Shown: positions 12,122 through 24,244, counted from the first letter of the stretch. The stretch: 64,000 nucleotides of DNA from Nemophila menziesii (GCA_029959085.1 JARWIR010000005.1:4342501-4406500); one strand, 5' to 3'. The notes: generated by a model from the letters alone, not told the origin. Numbers and translations: made by a program.

Positions 12122-13783
12122 TTAAACCAAGCTCTCCATCCACATAGATTCGTCTTCATCGTCCCGCGAGCCAAGTTCCCATATTGGGTCAGGAGGTCTA
12201 CCTGCAACTTCTTTGTTCGAAGCTTCACCACCAGGGCTAGCGAGAGCCAGACCCAAAGCAGCGGCTTCTTCGGGTGTTTTGTGTTGTGGAGTAGCTGGGC
12301 CTGCATCAAAAGATTTAAAATTTATGTTTATTGCAATTAGGCCCCTGCTTCCCTGGACACCATCTGTAATATCGACCTCCACAAGCTCATTCATATCACA
12401 CTCAGCTACTGATCCCTTACTTCCGCCACCTTTGTCCGAGTTCACAGCAGCCCCGCGAGCTGCTCCCTTACTTCCGCCGCCATCAGCCCCTGTACCAGCC
12501 ACCATGATCTTCACCCCAGGAGCTGTATCATTCGATTTTGGCCCCTTTTTCCCATTATTTTTCGCGCCTAATTTTCCAGCCCCTTGTAGCACTTCTGTAT
12601 CGACATTGCAGATTTCCACCGAGTCTTCTAGAACCTGTCTAAGCTCAAAATTTGGAGTTGATACAATACCATGCCCTTTACTGCCCCTAGATTTCTTGTT
12701 ATTCAAATTTGACCCTGTAACATTTTTTCCTTTATTCGAAATACCCTTTGAACCTGATGTTTGGCCTCTACTTATCACATTTTGAGTTTCAGGCCTCATA
12801 TCATTTTCATTTTCCTCCATTCGGAGTACCTCAAACCGTGTTCCCAAGCTATTATTTGCACGGACCTTATTTGTACCGACTGAATTATTCCTTCCATTAC
12901 CCCTATTTCCGCGTCTTACAGTCATCCACTCCCCATACTTTGCCTTTGTAATAGGCACCTCATTAATTTCCTCATAAACAACCTCTTTTCCTTTATCGTT
13001 TCTCCTCTCTTCCTCCATTCTACTACTAGCATTAGGTGGACAATTCTCACTTTTATGCCCAAATTTTCCGCATTCATAACATATTAAGTGGAGCCCTTCA
13101 TATTCAACTTTGCATATATCTGGTCCAATCCTCACTTCGGGCTCCAATGGTTTACTTAAGTCAAGCTCGATAGCTAGCCTTGCGTAATTACCCCTTAGTC
13201 TTCCTTTGGTCATAGGATCAATTTTAACCGTTCGACCAAGCTTATTTCCAATTTTTCTCAAGATCCGAGCAGTATAATTGTGCATTCCAACATTCGAAAT
13301 CTTTACCCAGGCGGTCGTCGTTGTAATTGAGTTAGTAACCGCATTAAAACTTGGAGTCCATTCCCTAACGATTAGATAGTGATCAAGAACCATCCACGGC
13401 CCTCCAGAAATTGCAAAATCGAAGTCATCCCTATTTCCAAACTTCACCATGTAGTAGCCGTGACCAACATCAACCAATTCAAACTGTCCTTTCGGTGCCC
13501 AAATTTGTTTTAATTTCGAAGATAGATAATTGAATCCAACATCCCTACCAAGAAGTCTAATCACAGCTGTATTACGCCATATGCGGATACCTTCTTGAAT
13601 TTCTTCCCTAGTTCTAATCACAGTAGGAATCGAATCATTTAATCCTATTTCCTCATCTTCAACGAGTTCTTCTAATTCGAAAAACTCATCTTCATCCATA
13701 ATGTGTTTCGTTTTGGTTTCCTCACTATCCTCTATTATCGGAATTACTACATTATTACCCGTAACCATACCCTTCCAACCCAT
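12122..13783 (-). CDS. LINE ORF1 main part: DUF4283-type RNA-binding protein with CCHC knuckle
   Basis: A 553-residue open frame. The N-terminal third has the DUF4283 pattern seen in plant LINE ORF1 proteins (motifs around GPWMVLDHYLIV and ARLAIELDL), and about residues 235-248 form a CCHC zinc knuckle (CYECGKFGHKSENC). The C-terminal half is Gly-, Lys- and Asn-rich and looks disordered. ORF1 proteins coat the LINE RNA. ORF2 begins about 124 bp after its stop. Its ATG overlaps the stop of the upstream frame at 13783-14124, so it may be the remainder of one longer ORF1 cut by a frameshift. Confidence 0.8.
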   Translation of the reverse strand: MGWKGMVTGNNVVIPIIEDSEETKTKHIMDEDEFFELEELVEDEEIGLNDSIPTVIRTREEIQEGIRIWRNTAVIRLLGRDVGFNYLSSKLKQIWAPKGQFELVDVGHGYYMVKFGNRDDFDFAISGGPWMVLDHYLIVREWTPSFNAVTNSITTTTAWVKISNVGMHNYTARILRKIGNKLGRTVKIDPMTKGRLRGNYARLAIELDLSKPLEPEVRIGPDICKVEYEGLHLICYECGKFGHKSENCPPNASSRMEEERRNDKGKEVVYEEINEVPITKAKYGEWMTVRRGNRGNGRNNSVGTNKVRANNSLGTRFEVLRMEENENDMRPETQNVISRGQTSGSKGISNKGKNVTGSNLNNKKSRGSKGHGIVSTPNFELRQVLEDSVEICNVDTEVLQGAGKLGAKNNGKKGPKSNDTAPGVKIMVAGTGADGGGSKGAARGAAVNSDKGGGSKGSVAECDMNELVEVDITDGVQGSRGLIAININFKSFDAGPATPQHKTPEEAAALGLALASPGGEASNKEVAGRPPDPIWELGSRDDEDESMWMESLV

Positions 13784-14124
13784 TATTTTGGTCTTATGAA
13801 AGCGCCAGAAGTATTACATGTTTCTGTATTAGGAATAACATTACTTTGATTATGCAGAACAGAAGTTTCTTGATTGCGATTCTGATTCTCAGACGTTGTG
13901 GAGATGATTCCACCATCAAGGTTCGCGCGATGCCTTTTGCCTGTTCTCCCAATTGGGTTCGCCGCTTCGAGCTCTGGAAATTCAAGCATTTGGTGATCAT
14001 TATCACCCATTTCAGTACTTTGAGGAACGTCCAGCGCCACCCTCACGCCTAGAGGGTTAGGTTGGTTTTCAGGAGGTATATCTGAGCGTGAATCGCCGGC
14101 CATAAGAGGCAGCGGAGTGGCCAT
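13783..14124 (-). pseudogene. LINE ORF1 N-terminal part, separated by frame change
   Basis: A 113-residue frame beginning MATPLPLMAGDS and ending at TAA, whose last base triplet overlaps the ATG of the next frame (TAATGG). No domain is visible; it is polar and Pro/Asn-rich, like the variable N-terminus of plant LINE ORF1. The position just downstream of the element's 5' end suggests that it is the true ORF1 start and that a small indel separated it from the DUF4283 part. Stop-start reinitiation is the alternative. Confidence 0.6.
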
Positions 14125-14332
14125 TTTAGCGTTTCTGATTGTTGTTATTTTCCTTCCGAAAATTGTGGTGCTTTTTTTTTTTAAGATAATTTAAGATACT
14201 AATTTTAAACCCAACACTTACTCACCCCTATAACCAACAATGCAATTAACCTTTTTAGCATACAGCCATACAATACTCCCAATCACTCTCTCATTGATAC
14301 TTATCAATCTACTCCCTCAACTACAAAATTAA

Positions 14333-14370
14333 CCCCAACCCCAACCCCACCCCCACCCACCCTACCCACC
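14333..14370. promoter_or_regulatory. C-rich tract in GLCAT14 upstream region (possible G-quadruplex on minus strand)
   Basis: Seven or more runs of three to five C are separated by one or two bases, so the complementary strand has closely spaced G runs that fit a G-quadruplex pattern. It lies about 200 bp upstream of the start codon and about 130 bp from the LINE 5' end. A regulatory role is inference. Confidence 0.45.
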
Positions 14371-14573
14371 ACTTCCTATCCCTCACTCCATCACTATCAA
14401 GTGTCTGACACACAAAAACCTCTTTTACACCTCACACACAAAAACCAACCAAAATTACATTATTTCCTAATCTTTTCACCTCCAAAATTCAATTGTTTTG
14501 TATACATATATATGAAAGTTTTTCATAACCCAGTAACCAAAACCATAAAAAAATCCAATCTTTACATAGATTA

Positions 14574-15405
14574 ATGAAGAAACTCAAGAATTATTACATG
14601 AATTTTCGGAATCCACAGATGATGGAACGACAATGGATCTTTCCATTAGCAATATGCTCAATACTAACTTTACTTCTCTTATTCATCACCACCCTAAACT
14701 CACCGGACGGCACCCCTTTACTCTACCGTTACTACGCCGCCGTCTCCGCCGCCTCAATCTTCGTCGAAAATAAGCTCACTCCACTTCCAATCTCCACCAA
14801 TCTTCACCCTCCACGGTTCGCTTATCTCATCTCCGGCTCCGCCGGAGACGGCAAAATGCTGATGCGAACATTAATGGCATTGTATCATCCTAACAACCAG
14901 TACGTTATCCACCTCGACGCCGAGTCAACTCCGACGGAACGATTCGATTTGCATAACACGGTGATGGCTCATAAAATTTTCGATAGATTTAAGAATGTGA
15001 AAATGATTACCAAGGCTAATTTGGTAACTTATCGTGGCCCCACTATGGTGGCAAACACCCTTCACGCCGCCGCGATTTTGTTAAACGAAGGTGGCGATTG
15101 GGATTGGTTTATTAATCTTAGCGCCTCAGATTATCCCCTCGTAACTCAAGACGGTAACTTTTGTTACCATTTTAATGAATTTATTCATTATTTACATGCA
15201 TTAGTAATGGAATTCTTATGTATGATTGCTTAGATTTGTTTCACACATTTTCGCATTTGCCACGGGATCTTAATTTCATCGATCATACAAGTGACATTGG
15301 ATGGAAAAAGTGAGAAACATCTTACCTTCATAATTTTAGATTAATTGCAGCCTCAGTCCTTTTTCTATACGAAATAGCTAAATATACCTTGTTTCAGAAA
15401 GTAGC

Positions 15406-15488
<83 letters not shown>

Positions 15489-16921
15489 GCTATTTTATAT
15501 GACATGGACTAATTGTGCTATTTATGATATTATTGTAGATTTCAGAGGGCAAAACCAATTATTATTGATCCAGGGTTGTATATGACAAAAAAATCTGATG
15601 TTTTTTGGATTACTCAAAAAAGAAGCGTTCCAACCGCATTTAAGCTCTTTACAGGTGTGTTTTTGTTTTTTAGACCCTTTTAAGTTTAAGAAATAGCAAA
15701 TATGCCCTTGTGTTATATGTCAGCATTGCAAATCTACCCCTCCACACGTGTATATTTACTAAATATTAATACATCGGATATACTTGGTCTTTTTTGCTTA
15801 AACTAGGTAATAAAACGAGTTTATATAAGCAAAATCAGGGGTGGCCTCAAGTTTTGACAATATAGGGACCTATAGTGCAATTAACTTATAAATAACATGT
15901 TTGTTTCCATGGTAAATTATAGAGACTTATAGTGCAATTAACTCAAAAAATGAATTTTCGGACCTATCATGCAATTTTTGCATGATATAGGGACTTATAG
16001 TGCAATTAACTCAATAAAGAGTACAAGGACCTATAGTGCAATTAACTTACAAAAAACATGTTTGTTTCTATTGTATAATATAGGGACTTGTAGTGCAATT
16101 AACTTTGAAAATGAATTTTGGGACCTATCATGCAATTTTTGCATGATATAAGGATTTATAGTGCAATTAATTCAAAAAAAAGTACAGGGACCTATGGTGC
16201 AATTTTTTTAATAACATAAGGGCTTATATAGCAATTACCTCAAAAAAATTAATACAAGGACGTATAACACAATTAACTCAAACAAATTGATTTTATTTTG
16301 TTGTGTGTATAAAGGCAAAATTTACATTCACATTATAAAGGGACTTATATAATGCAATTAACTCCAAAATCTCAGGGACTAAAATGATATTTGTATAATT
16401 TTACAGGATCTGCTTGGATGGTTTTATCTCGATCTTTTATTGATTATTGTATATGGGGATGGGATAATTTACCAAGAAACGTTCTTATGTATTATTCAAA
16501 TTTCTTATCATCACCCGAAGGTTATTTCCATACAGTTATTTGTAACGCACCGGAGTTTATTAATACAACAGTGAATAGTGATCTTCACTTTATATCATGG
16601 GATAACCCTCCTAAACAACACCCTCATTACCTTAATCTTACCGATATGCAAAGATTAATCGAAAGTAACGCCCCGTTTGCAAGAAAGTTTCATCAAAATG
16701 ATCCGGTTTTAGATATGATTGACTCGGAATTGCTTTTACGAGGGAAAGATATGTTGGTTCCGGGAGGATGGTGTAATGGAAACCGAGAAAATGGTTCGGA
16801 TCCTTGTTTAGTAGTGGGTGATTTAGCTTTTGTTAAACCTTTGTCCGGAGCTAAAAGACTTGGGAAATTAATAGGTTCGCTTTTATCGTACGAAAATTTT
16901 AGAGCAAATCAATGTAAATAG
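14574..16921 (+). CDS. GLCAT14: Beta-glucuronosyltransferase GLCAT14-like (GT14 family), four exons
   Basis: Exons 14574-15153, 15234-15309, 15539-15654 and 16407-16921 join in frame to 428 residues; every intron is GT..AG. Residues 1-20 are cytosolic and basic, 21-41 form a single membrane anchor, and the rest is the luminal GT14 (core-2/I-branching) domain, giving a Golgi type II protein. Diagnostic motifs are RFAYLISGS, HLDAES, NLSASDYPLVTQD, DPGLY, GSAWMVLSRSF and PGGWC. Arabidopsis members add glucuronic acid to galactan chains of arabinogalactan proteins; this role is inferred from family. Length is typical. The ATG precedes the anchor; a TATACATATATA stretch lies at about 14501-14512. 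Intron 1 is read through as an apparent extension ending at 15233, but homology requires splicing at 15153/15234. Confidence 0.92.
15409..15484. repeat. (TA)n microsatellite in GLCAT14 intron 2
   Basis: About 38 uninterrupted TA units. It lies in the intron between 15309 and 15539. A repeat of this length is expected to be polymorphic and could affect splicing of that intron. Confidence 0.95.
15860..16385. repeat. Tandem array of a TATAGTGCAATTAACT motif in GLCAT14 intron 3
   Basis: At least ten diverged copies of a 25-30 base motif, core GGGACYTATAGTGCAATTA, occur between the third and fourth exons. They are arranged in a higher-order unit of about 161 bp (compare AACATG at 15894 and 16055, each followed by TTTGTTTC). 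Copies of the same core lie inverted in the D6PK-like gene intron (about 48955-49035) and in direct orientation at 50394-50500. Confidence 0.85.
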
Positions 16922-17978
16922 TTATGGTTATGCGTAAGTGTGATTGTTATGACCCGGAGGTTGAACCGATTTGAAAATGGGTTCACGTTTTTGCGAGCGG
17001 TTGATCGAGGAACCGAGGAAAGTGATCGAGGCTATAAGGTTTTTGGAATGGGTTGTGGGTAAATATGGAAGGTAAAGTTTGTTATTGTTTTATTATTTTA
17101 TTCTTCGGGTGAAAAGACGGTTTTTGGAGGATGTTATATTTTTAATGGAGATGTTGGTTATGAAAATTGTTAGAACCTTCATTTGATTTAAAGAATATTG
17201 TAAAACATTGTAAGTGAGAGTGGTAATGCATAATCGATGGGAAAACAACATAAATCAATCTGAATTAATATTTTTGGAGAGGTTGAAGAAAGTATTATTA
17301 TAATTTTTAGAAAGAGAATATATATCCAAATTGCCTATTTACTTTGTCAGACTACTTTTTTATCTATAATTTATATATAGTTCGAAGCGTTGTTACTTCA
17401 AAGTTTCGAACTACATATAATTTCTTTTTGGTAGTAAACTATATATAATTTCAAGGTTCATCATTTGCAATAATTTATGAAGTTAACCTTTATAATGTAT
17501 CTCCAATTTTTGACAAAAAAAAAATGTATCTCCACTCAAAACATTCAAATGATTTGGTTGTGCTAGAGTAAGGTTAGAATGGAATGTCCAAAAAACACTC
17601 GTTAGAAATTACTCTCTTAATGGAGAAGATGGAAAAGTATGCAAAGGCACCATAAAATTTGAGAGACTAGGTGAGATTTTAAGTCGGGGAATATTACTAA
17701 AAACAAGCTTCGTGTATCGAATTAACCTTGTCTCAGGACAAACAATATTTTATAAACTTCGTTTTCGAAATTATAAATTTAATAGAAGAATGTACGAACT
17801 ACGAATAAGGAACCTTGCTCGCATTATTATATTTTCGGGACAAAGTCATCTAGAAAGAGAATTTTCGGTATAAAAACAGTGATAAAAATTAAAACAACAC
17901 AAGTGCACAAGGTCTACCAAAATTTTATATCTAGTGATCGATCATAAGATTTTATAATAAAATTTAATTTATATTAAA

Positions 17979-18043
<65 letters not shown>

Positions 18044-18892
18044 TAGTGAATGCATGAATAATAAAATCTGCTCTAATATAAAGAAGTCTTACCATTCAAT
18101 TCGCCAAAGGCAAGACTACATAAACATGCTATGTTGGGAGCAAACTTGACCAAACAATTGATGAAATCTTGTTGCAGTGAAGATGGTGCTTCTAACGAAC
18201 AATTGGTCGGGACAAGAATAATTAATCCAAACCATAATTATATATGAGAATATAATCTTCGTTTAGCGATAAGAATTTCACGTCAAGATGACCAAAACAT
18301 GCAAGCACCATCTCTCCTGCGACAAGAAACCATCAATTGCTTTATTCTTCATTTAGAGCATTATGCTTTGCTACATTGTTATAACTCTAAGGTTACTCGA
18401 GTATTTATAGGATTTCAAGTCAACTCTCATGTCTTCGATAAATAATATAATCTAATTTAATTTGAATTGAAAAGTATGCGGTCGATGCCCACATGTTCAA
18501 CAGAATTGACAATTCTTTTCCCACCTAGAGGTAGAAACATGACCAACTTGTTCTATTTATTGTTGAACAAGAAGGTTTATTAATAGGCATGTTGGTCCAT
18601 CTATATAAAAATTCCAGCTGTATAGGTTAAGGTTGTCGGTTATAATGATTCCGATGTCTAAGCTGCGAAAATCACGTTAATAAAAATCGATATAAACTCT
18701 AATAATTAGAGTAGTCATTTCTACTGATCGAATATTGTTAACAAGTGTAAACGCAGGGTTTAAAAATATTAAGGGTCATTTCTTTTTTCAAAGGGAATAT
18801 ATCTAATAAAAAATTAATCCAACTATTAATACCTGAATTAAACAAGGGTCTATATTATAATGTAAAGGAAATAAGTACCAAAATTTCGTAGT
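16922..18892. other. Intergenic DNA downstream of GLCAT14, no gene recognised
   Basis: This holds the GLCAT14 3' flank, then AT-rich sequence with scattered short repeats, and a (TA)n tract at about 17988-18040. No coding domain or RNA gene was recognised. It may contain old transposon DNA too diverged to name. Confidence 0.4.
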
Positions 18893-21834
18893 CTATTCGT
18901 ATTTACGAAATAGATGTTTCACCGTTACCTTTTCTTTGTGACAGATTTTACAAAGGTCGGTATTTGAGCATCTTCTAATGAATCTATTATGTTCCGTAGA
19001 GATAGAATTCATAATGACTTTACAAAAGAAATATTTAAAATTAGGAGGGGTTGGGGAGGACCAACTTAAAGAAAGGATGTCTCGGTTTGTGAACACAGAA
19101 GCACTAAGATTAGAAGGTGGACTGAGGAAGGATCCAACAACGTGGGAATAGCTTACTTGCACGTATAACAACCATTTTGTTTATAAGGCCAGACATAAGT
19201 GAGTGGTTGTTCAGACCAAGGGATGTTCAGACTCAAAATACGACCAACTTGGGAATCATTGAAGAGGGGATGTAGGGGAAGAGTGGATTCACGTCTACTA
19301 CAAACTTAGGGAACTCATGTTCCTAACTAAATTTTGCAAGTTTCACCCACCCATATATCAACCCGGATGTGAGTGTAATGACCATCTTCAATAGACTTAA
19401 TAGCATGAGCTTTGAGGAAATCCCTACCTTTATAAGATTGTTCCAAATTCAGGAAGTATTTCTGAATTTTAGAGCCTTAAAGAAATCATCTTTGTGAAAA
19501 TAAATTCCTTTAGGGACCCTGTGGATAAGGGAGTTGGTATTATTAAGGATAGATCAAGCCTGATTTGCAAGGAGAACTAAGTTAAAGGCGTCGCGATTTT
19601 TAATTCCTAATCCCCCAAAATACTTAGAAGTTGCTACCTTATTCCAGTTGATCCAGTGGATTCCAAAGTCTTCCTCATTACTCCACATGAAATGACTAGA
19701 AAGAGAGCTAATCTTCCTAATCACACCTTTGGGGATGGAGAGACGATACATTAATTAAGTACGGAGGCAAGGATAATGGATGAGATAAAGGTAGCTTCCC
19801 TTGCCATAGATAATAAAAGTTTCTTCCAACCTTCGAGTTTAGAAGATACTTTGGAAATTAGGTCATTCATGCCTTGATCTTGGAATTTCCCCCATTCAGT
19901 AGAGATTCCTAGATAAAGACCCAGATCATCTATAATAGGCATTCTGAAAGCATGGGATAGAAGGGTACTCATAGAATATGGGGTTTTAAGGCTAACTAGG
20001 ATATATGACTTATTAAGATTCAGGGATAGACCAAAAGCAAAGTAGAATTTATAAATGATCTTTTTAAAAGCATGGATTTCCATAGCAGAATTGTTCAGAA
20101 AAACATAGAATGATTAGAAAACAAAAGTTGGTGGATGGAATGATAATGTTTACTCAACCTAATTCCTTTAATATCATCACCAAGGAAGTCCTTCTCAATC
20201 ATAAGAGACAGAGCATTGGAAGCTATTGAAAAGAGGTAAGGTGATAAAGGGTCCTCTTGCATCAGTCCTCTAAATGAATGAAAGAACCAGAGTGATGGCC
20301 ATTTAGGATAACATTACACTTAATAGAGGTAATACAAGTTCTGATGAAAGATATCAAAGGTTTTGAGAAACCTAATATACCCAGAAGCTTAAGAAAAAAA
20401 GACCAACTCAGTTTATCATGGACAATATGGATGTCAGCCTTAATAATAGAGTAGTTCTCCTTCGAGATACTTCTAAGGTGTTTTAACTTGTATAATAATA
20501 TTATCTTGTATTTTCCTACCCCTGATGAAAGATGATTGGAAAGGAGAGATGATATCTAGGGATGGCAGAGCTTAACCTAATAACCATGACCTTAGACAGA
20601 ATCTTATAGATGAAATAGTACAAGATATAGACTGAATTGTCCTATCTTCTAAGGACTCTTACATTTAGGAATCAAAATAATATTGGTCTCATTAATCTTC
20701 TCCATAGGCATAGGCCCATCTAATATACCATTGCATATAGCAAGACTATCAGACTTGAGTAACTTCCTAATTTTTTGGTAGAAAGCACTAGGGAGACCAT
20801 TAGGATTAGGGGATTCTGTAGCACCTAATTGCCAAGCTACCGGTTTGAGTTCATCAAGGTTAATATGATCCATTAGGAGAAATTTTTCTTCTCTAATACA
20901 AGGGGTTGAAAACCCCTAATGCTGTTTATTTACTAGATCTTTGTAAAAATCTTGGAATGAATTAGTGACATAGGATTTTAGCTCACTAAAACTAAAAGTC
21001 CATTCATCATTCTCCTTAAGAAGACAGATAATTCAGTTTAAATTTCTTCTAATTCTAGTGGACAAATTAAAGAACTTAGTGTTTTTATCTCCCAACTTGA
21101 GCCAAAGAATCCTTGAACTTATATCCTAGTATTTTTCCTCAAGGAACCAATAAGTGACTATCTTCTTAGGGATAGTAGCAAAATTCTCAGAGGGGGAATC
21201 ACTTAGACCATTAGGGCTCTGTTGTATCATGTATTTAAGTTTTTCAGTGAGGATATTAATTATAATATCATTATTCATTAAATGAGATTTCTTCCACCTA
21301 AGAGTAGTTTTTTTTACATCTATTGATTCTCTTAGGGAACTTAACATGGGGGATCACTAAAGTTCAAGGATCCTTGAAGACACCTAGTAATTAACTCCTT
21401 GCTAGAGGGGATTGATAACAAGGAACTCTCAAACTTGAAAGGTTTGGATGTTTTCTACAACTAGATGAGCATCAAGATGAAGTATTAGCGGGAAATGATC
21501 ATACTCTATAAGTGGTGCATTATGGATCCATGCATCAGGAAAAAGAGATTCTCAAGAGGGAGAGCTTAGTCCTCTATCCAACTTCTTTAGGATAAGGGCA
21601 TCATCTTTTATGTTATTCTTCTAAGTGAAGGCGCAACCTTTAGAAGGGATTTCAGTTAAATCATTAAGGATAATATTGTTGTTAAACAATATCATTTCAG
21701 ACAAACTTTTAGAGATGTCGCCTAACTTTTTGTGTGGTTTTCTAATATCATTAAAGCCACCTACAAAAATATTAGGCACATTTGGGTTGTTTTGAACTGT
21801 ACAGTTACTAAAATCCCAAAGTCTAACTTTATTA
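18893..21834 (-). pseudogene. LINE relic (endonuclease-RT-zinc domain), minus strand
   Basis: A decayed LINE ORF2 read from high to low coordinate. Endonuclease end at about 21810-21621 (FVGGFND, the GDFN equivalent); linker at 21347-21126; RT start at 20873-20649 (SPNPNGLPSAFYQK and IILIPK); RT thumb at 20083-19751 (GLSLNLNKS, LGISTEWG); connection at 19751-19554 (WINWNKV, GGLGI); zinc-binding region at 19171-18893 (CKICHKE.TVKHLF). Many frameshifts and stops separate these pieces. The 5' end is cut by the LTR piece at 21835. No A-tail was identified, and an RNase H domain was not seen. Confidence 0.85.
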
Positions 21835-22400
21835 TTGGTAGGGCCCAGGGTGTGATAATATAAATATATCAAAGCACACACAACTCAAGAACCACAATTA
21901 ACTCTATGCAAGTGTACAAACCGTTACAAGTAATAAGCAAGTAAAAAAAGTTTGTTCCTCAAGGATTTAGGTAGTTATCTTCAAACTTGTGTTTAATAGA
22001 AGCATAGATGGTTTATATGTTTCAATTAAAATATAAAAATTGAATCAATGTTTGTTTTGTTTTCTAATAATCAACTAAGAATGAAAATAATAACTTTTTA
22101 GGGTTACAAGTACTCACATATCTTACTAGGTCGCCATTCTAAGTATAAGGGTGAACTAAGCTAATATAAGTAGTTGTGATTCTATAATAACTCCCGTACG
22201 GAAGCTTAGAAGGAAAGCTCAACACAATTAGGGGACTTTGGTAAAGGGACCCTAGGCAATAAAGAACCATGTACCTCTCATTCATACTCTTAAGTATAAA
22301 AGAAATAGCAAGAGTCTGGCCTCTTAAACTAACCCATCTAATTTAAAATAAGTATCTCCCTTATTTCTATAAATAGACATAGTAGTATTGATTGGATTGC
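21835..22400 (+). mobile_element. Truncated LTR (copy D), related to copies A-C
   Basis: It begins TGGTAGGGCC and shares the GTGTGATAAT block and the GCAAGTGTAC..ACAAGTAATAA arrangement with copies A and C. The family's GAGACATCA end was not found, so the right part is lost and the boundary at about 22400 is approximate. It abuts the LINE relic on its left. Confidence 0.5.
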
Positions 22401-23269
22401 AAAACAATAATTTATTAATTTATTGTTTGATAATTGGGTATACAACCCACCTGTCCAGTTGACAAAGCTGAAGAATGAGGCAAAATGCATTGGATGGGTT
22501 TTGGGAGTAATATCTTACCTCATTTTTGAAAAGTATGTTATGAAAAAATAATAAAATAAAAACATGATACCCCTCCACTATAGAGGTTTTTTGTCCATTA
22601 ATATTATGCAAAGGGTAAATTTTTTAAATCAGATGATATGTTTTCCATTATAAAATTAAACAAAATTTTAAAACTAGCTTGACGAAGTGACATATATATT
22701 TATACAAATTAGAGGACCTAAACTATAGTCTGGTTTGGATTAACGGTGGCTAGTGATAAGCTAAAGGACCATTTTTATAGTCTACCGTAGAGAACATCGA
22801 TCACATCATATCTTAAGATTAGTCATATATATATATATATATATATAACGGTGGTATTTCAACTATGAGGAGGCAAAGGCGAATCTAGCAACCAAGTTTT
22901 GCAATCTGCAAAAAAATTGCGATAATTTTTAGTTCGAGAAGGATATAGAAAGGTGAATATTTAGGTTTGGAGAGACAAAAGTCATTTAACTTTAAAAAGG
23001 TCCCTAATCTTTATAGGACATTTTTCACTGCATCCCGAGAATGAGGGATGGGAGGGAAAGGGAGCGGCCATGCACGCCCATCCCTCTAGATTTTCTCAAG
23101 TAACTCACAGTAGTAGCAGGCTGGTATTTGAGACAGGAGATTCCATCAGGGAGGACCTGCATCAACATGGGGAACACGACAATAGCCTTAGAAGCGAGGG
23201 GATTAGTGCTTAGAGTTTTGAAGTCGTTGGAAGACAAAAGAATAATATTGATTCAAACCAGCAAAATTC
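22401..23269. other. Uncharacterised sequence between LTR copy D and a LINE fragment
   Basis: Short TA tract at about 22828-22848. A 70-codon minus-strand frame at 23025-23237 has no recognisable motif. Nothing else could be supported. Confidence 0.35.
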
Positions 23270-24075
23270 AACGTTTTTAGTGGTAAGTTGGTTGATTGGT
23301 GGAATAAGAATCTCTCTAGCAATCTTTTATTTGTCGGTATACCATGGAGCATATTTATTGGATGTTTGGTTGAAACCTTTTGGCGGGAAAATAATGATTC
23401 AGTCTTCAATGGGACTTCGCAATTTAATGGAAAAACAATTCTTCACAAGGCAAAGTTTTAAGCTTCGAATATTATTAGAGTATGGGGTCAAATTCCAGGG
23501 AAAACCTTTTGTAAAAAAATATGTGGAGCTGATCGGTTGGAGTAAACCGATTGGGGTTTAAATTTCATACAGATGAAATCTTTATTGTATGGAGAAAAAT
23601 AGGTGGGGCAGGTGGCATTATAAGGGATGCAGAAGGGACGTGAGATTGTGGATTCTCAAAAAAGATTCATTCAAGGGATAAGTATGGCAGAGGAAATGAG
23701 GATTTCTGATTTGTGTGTGGAAGTGGATCAAAGGAGGCATACGAAGCGGTTTGTAAGGTGCCACATGAATGAGGACCTATCACGGCGTAGATCTAGCGGA
23801 TACGCAAGATCTTCATATGGAACATGGACTTGTTTTTGAAAATATCTATTGGGAGACTAATATTTGAGCGGGTTGGATGACTCATCTTGGCTTATCACAG
23901 GATTGGACGAAAGCATTTTTGATGATCCCCCGAAAGGGATTTGGAACAAGGTTACACGAGATAAAGTTGGGTGGAAGTCGCTTAAGATGATATTTAGTCC
24001 AGGCTTGATGAATTAGGTGTTAACATAGTTTTTGTTTTCCCACAGTCCTTTGGACCTCCTTGTAATAAAAAAAAC
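23270..24075 (+). pseudogene. 5'-truncated LINE fragment (RNase H end), plus strand
   Basis: Three reading frames together give LINE-like pieces: a segment resembling the stretch before RNase H (PWSIFIG, about 23340), an RNase H core (GGAGGIIRDAEG, about 23605) and a C-terminus (DDPPKGIWNKVTRDK, about 23920) that matches in style the end of the 7.6 kb LINE (DPPEYLWQLITRDR). It ends in a short A run at 24066-24074. It is heavily frameshifted. Confidence 0.65.
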
Positions 24076-24244
24076 CGTACATTTAACAATAATGTAATAT
24101 ATAAATTGCAAAATATGTCTTATCTAATCAATATCTAAAAATTATTATCACAAAAATAAATTATTTTTCTACAAACTTCAAATATATATATGAAACATTT
24201 TATCTCTGTTATTATTTAATTAAATTATTTTATGAAAAAAGAAT

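Larger units (their letters stand above)
7570..14205 (-). mobile_element. Nearly full-length LINE (non-LTR retrotransposon), 6.6 kb
   Basis: This is a minus-strand plant L1-type LINE with ORF1 (DUF4283 plus CCHC knuckle), ORF2 (endonuclease, reverse transcriptase, zinc-binding domain, RNase H), a short 3' UTR and an A-tail seen as the T run at 7568-7576. It is bounded by a perfect 14 bp target-site duplication TAAACCCAACACTT (7556-7569 and 14206-14219), so both ends can be placed. The 5' UTR is short (14125-14205). ORF2 carries three in-frame stops and ORF1 is split, so this copy cannot make its proteins as single chains. Its 5' end faces the GLCAT14-like gene, whose start codon is about 370 bp away. 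Confidence 0.9.

Noticed and set aside
14333..14370. Interstitial telomere repeat
   Set aside because: The C runs do not follow the plant CCCTAAA unit.
15154..15233. Extension of GLCAT14 exon 1 through to a stop in the contiguous frame
   Set aside because: The residues after VTQD do not fit the GT14 family, and a GT..AG intron of 80 bp restores the conserved continuation exactly.
15860..16385. CRISPR-like array of spaced repeats
   Set aside because: Repeats are diverged and AT-rich, with unequal spacers, inside a spliced plant intron; CRISPR arrays are prokaryotic.
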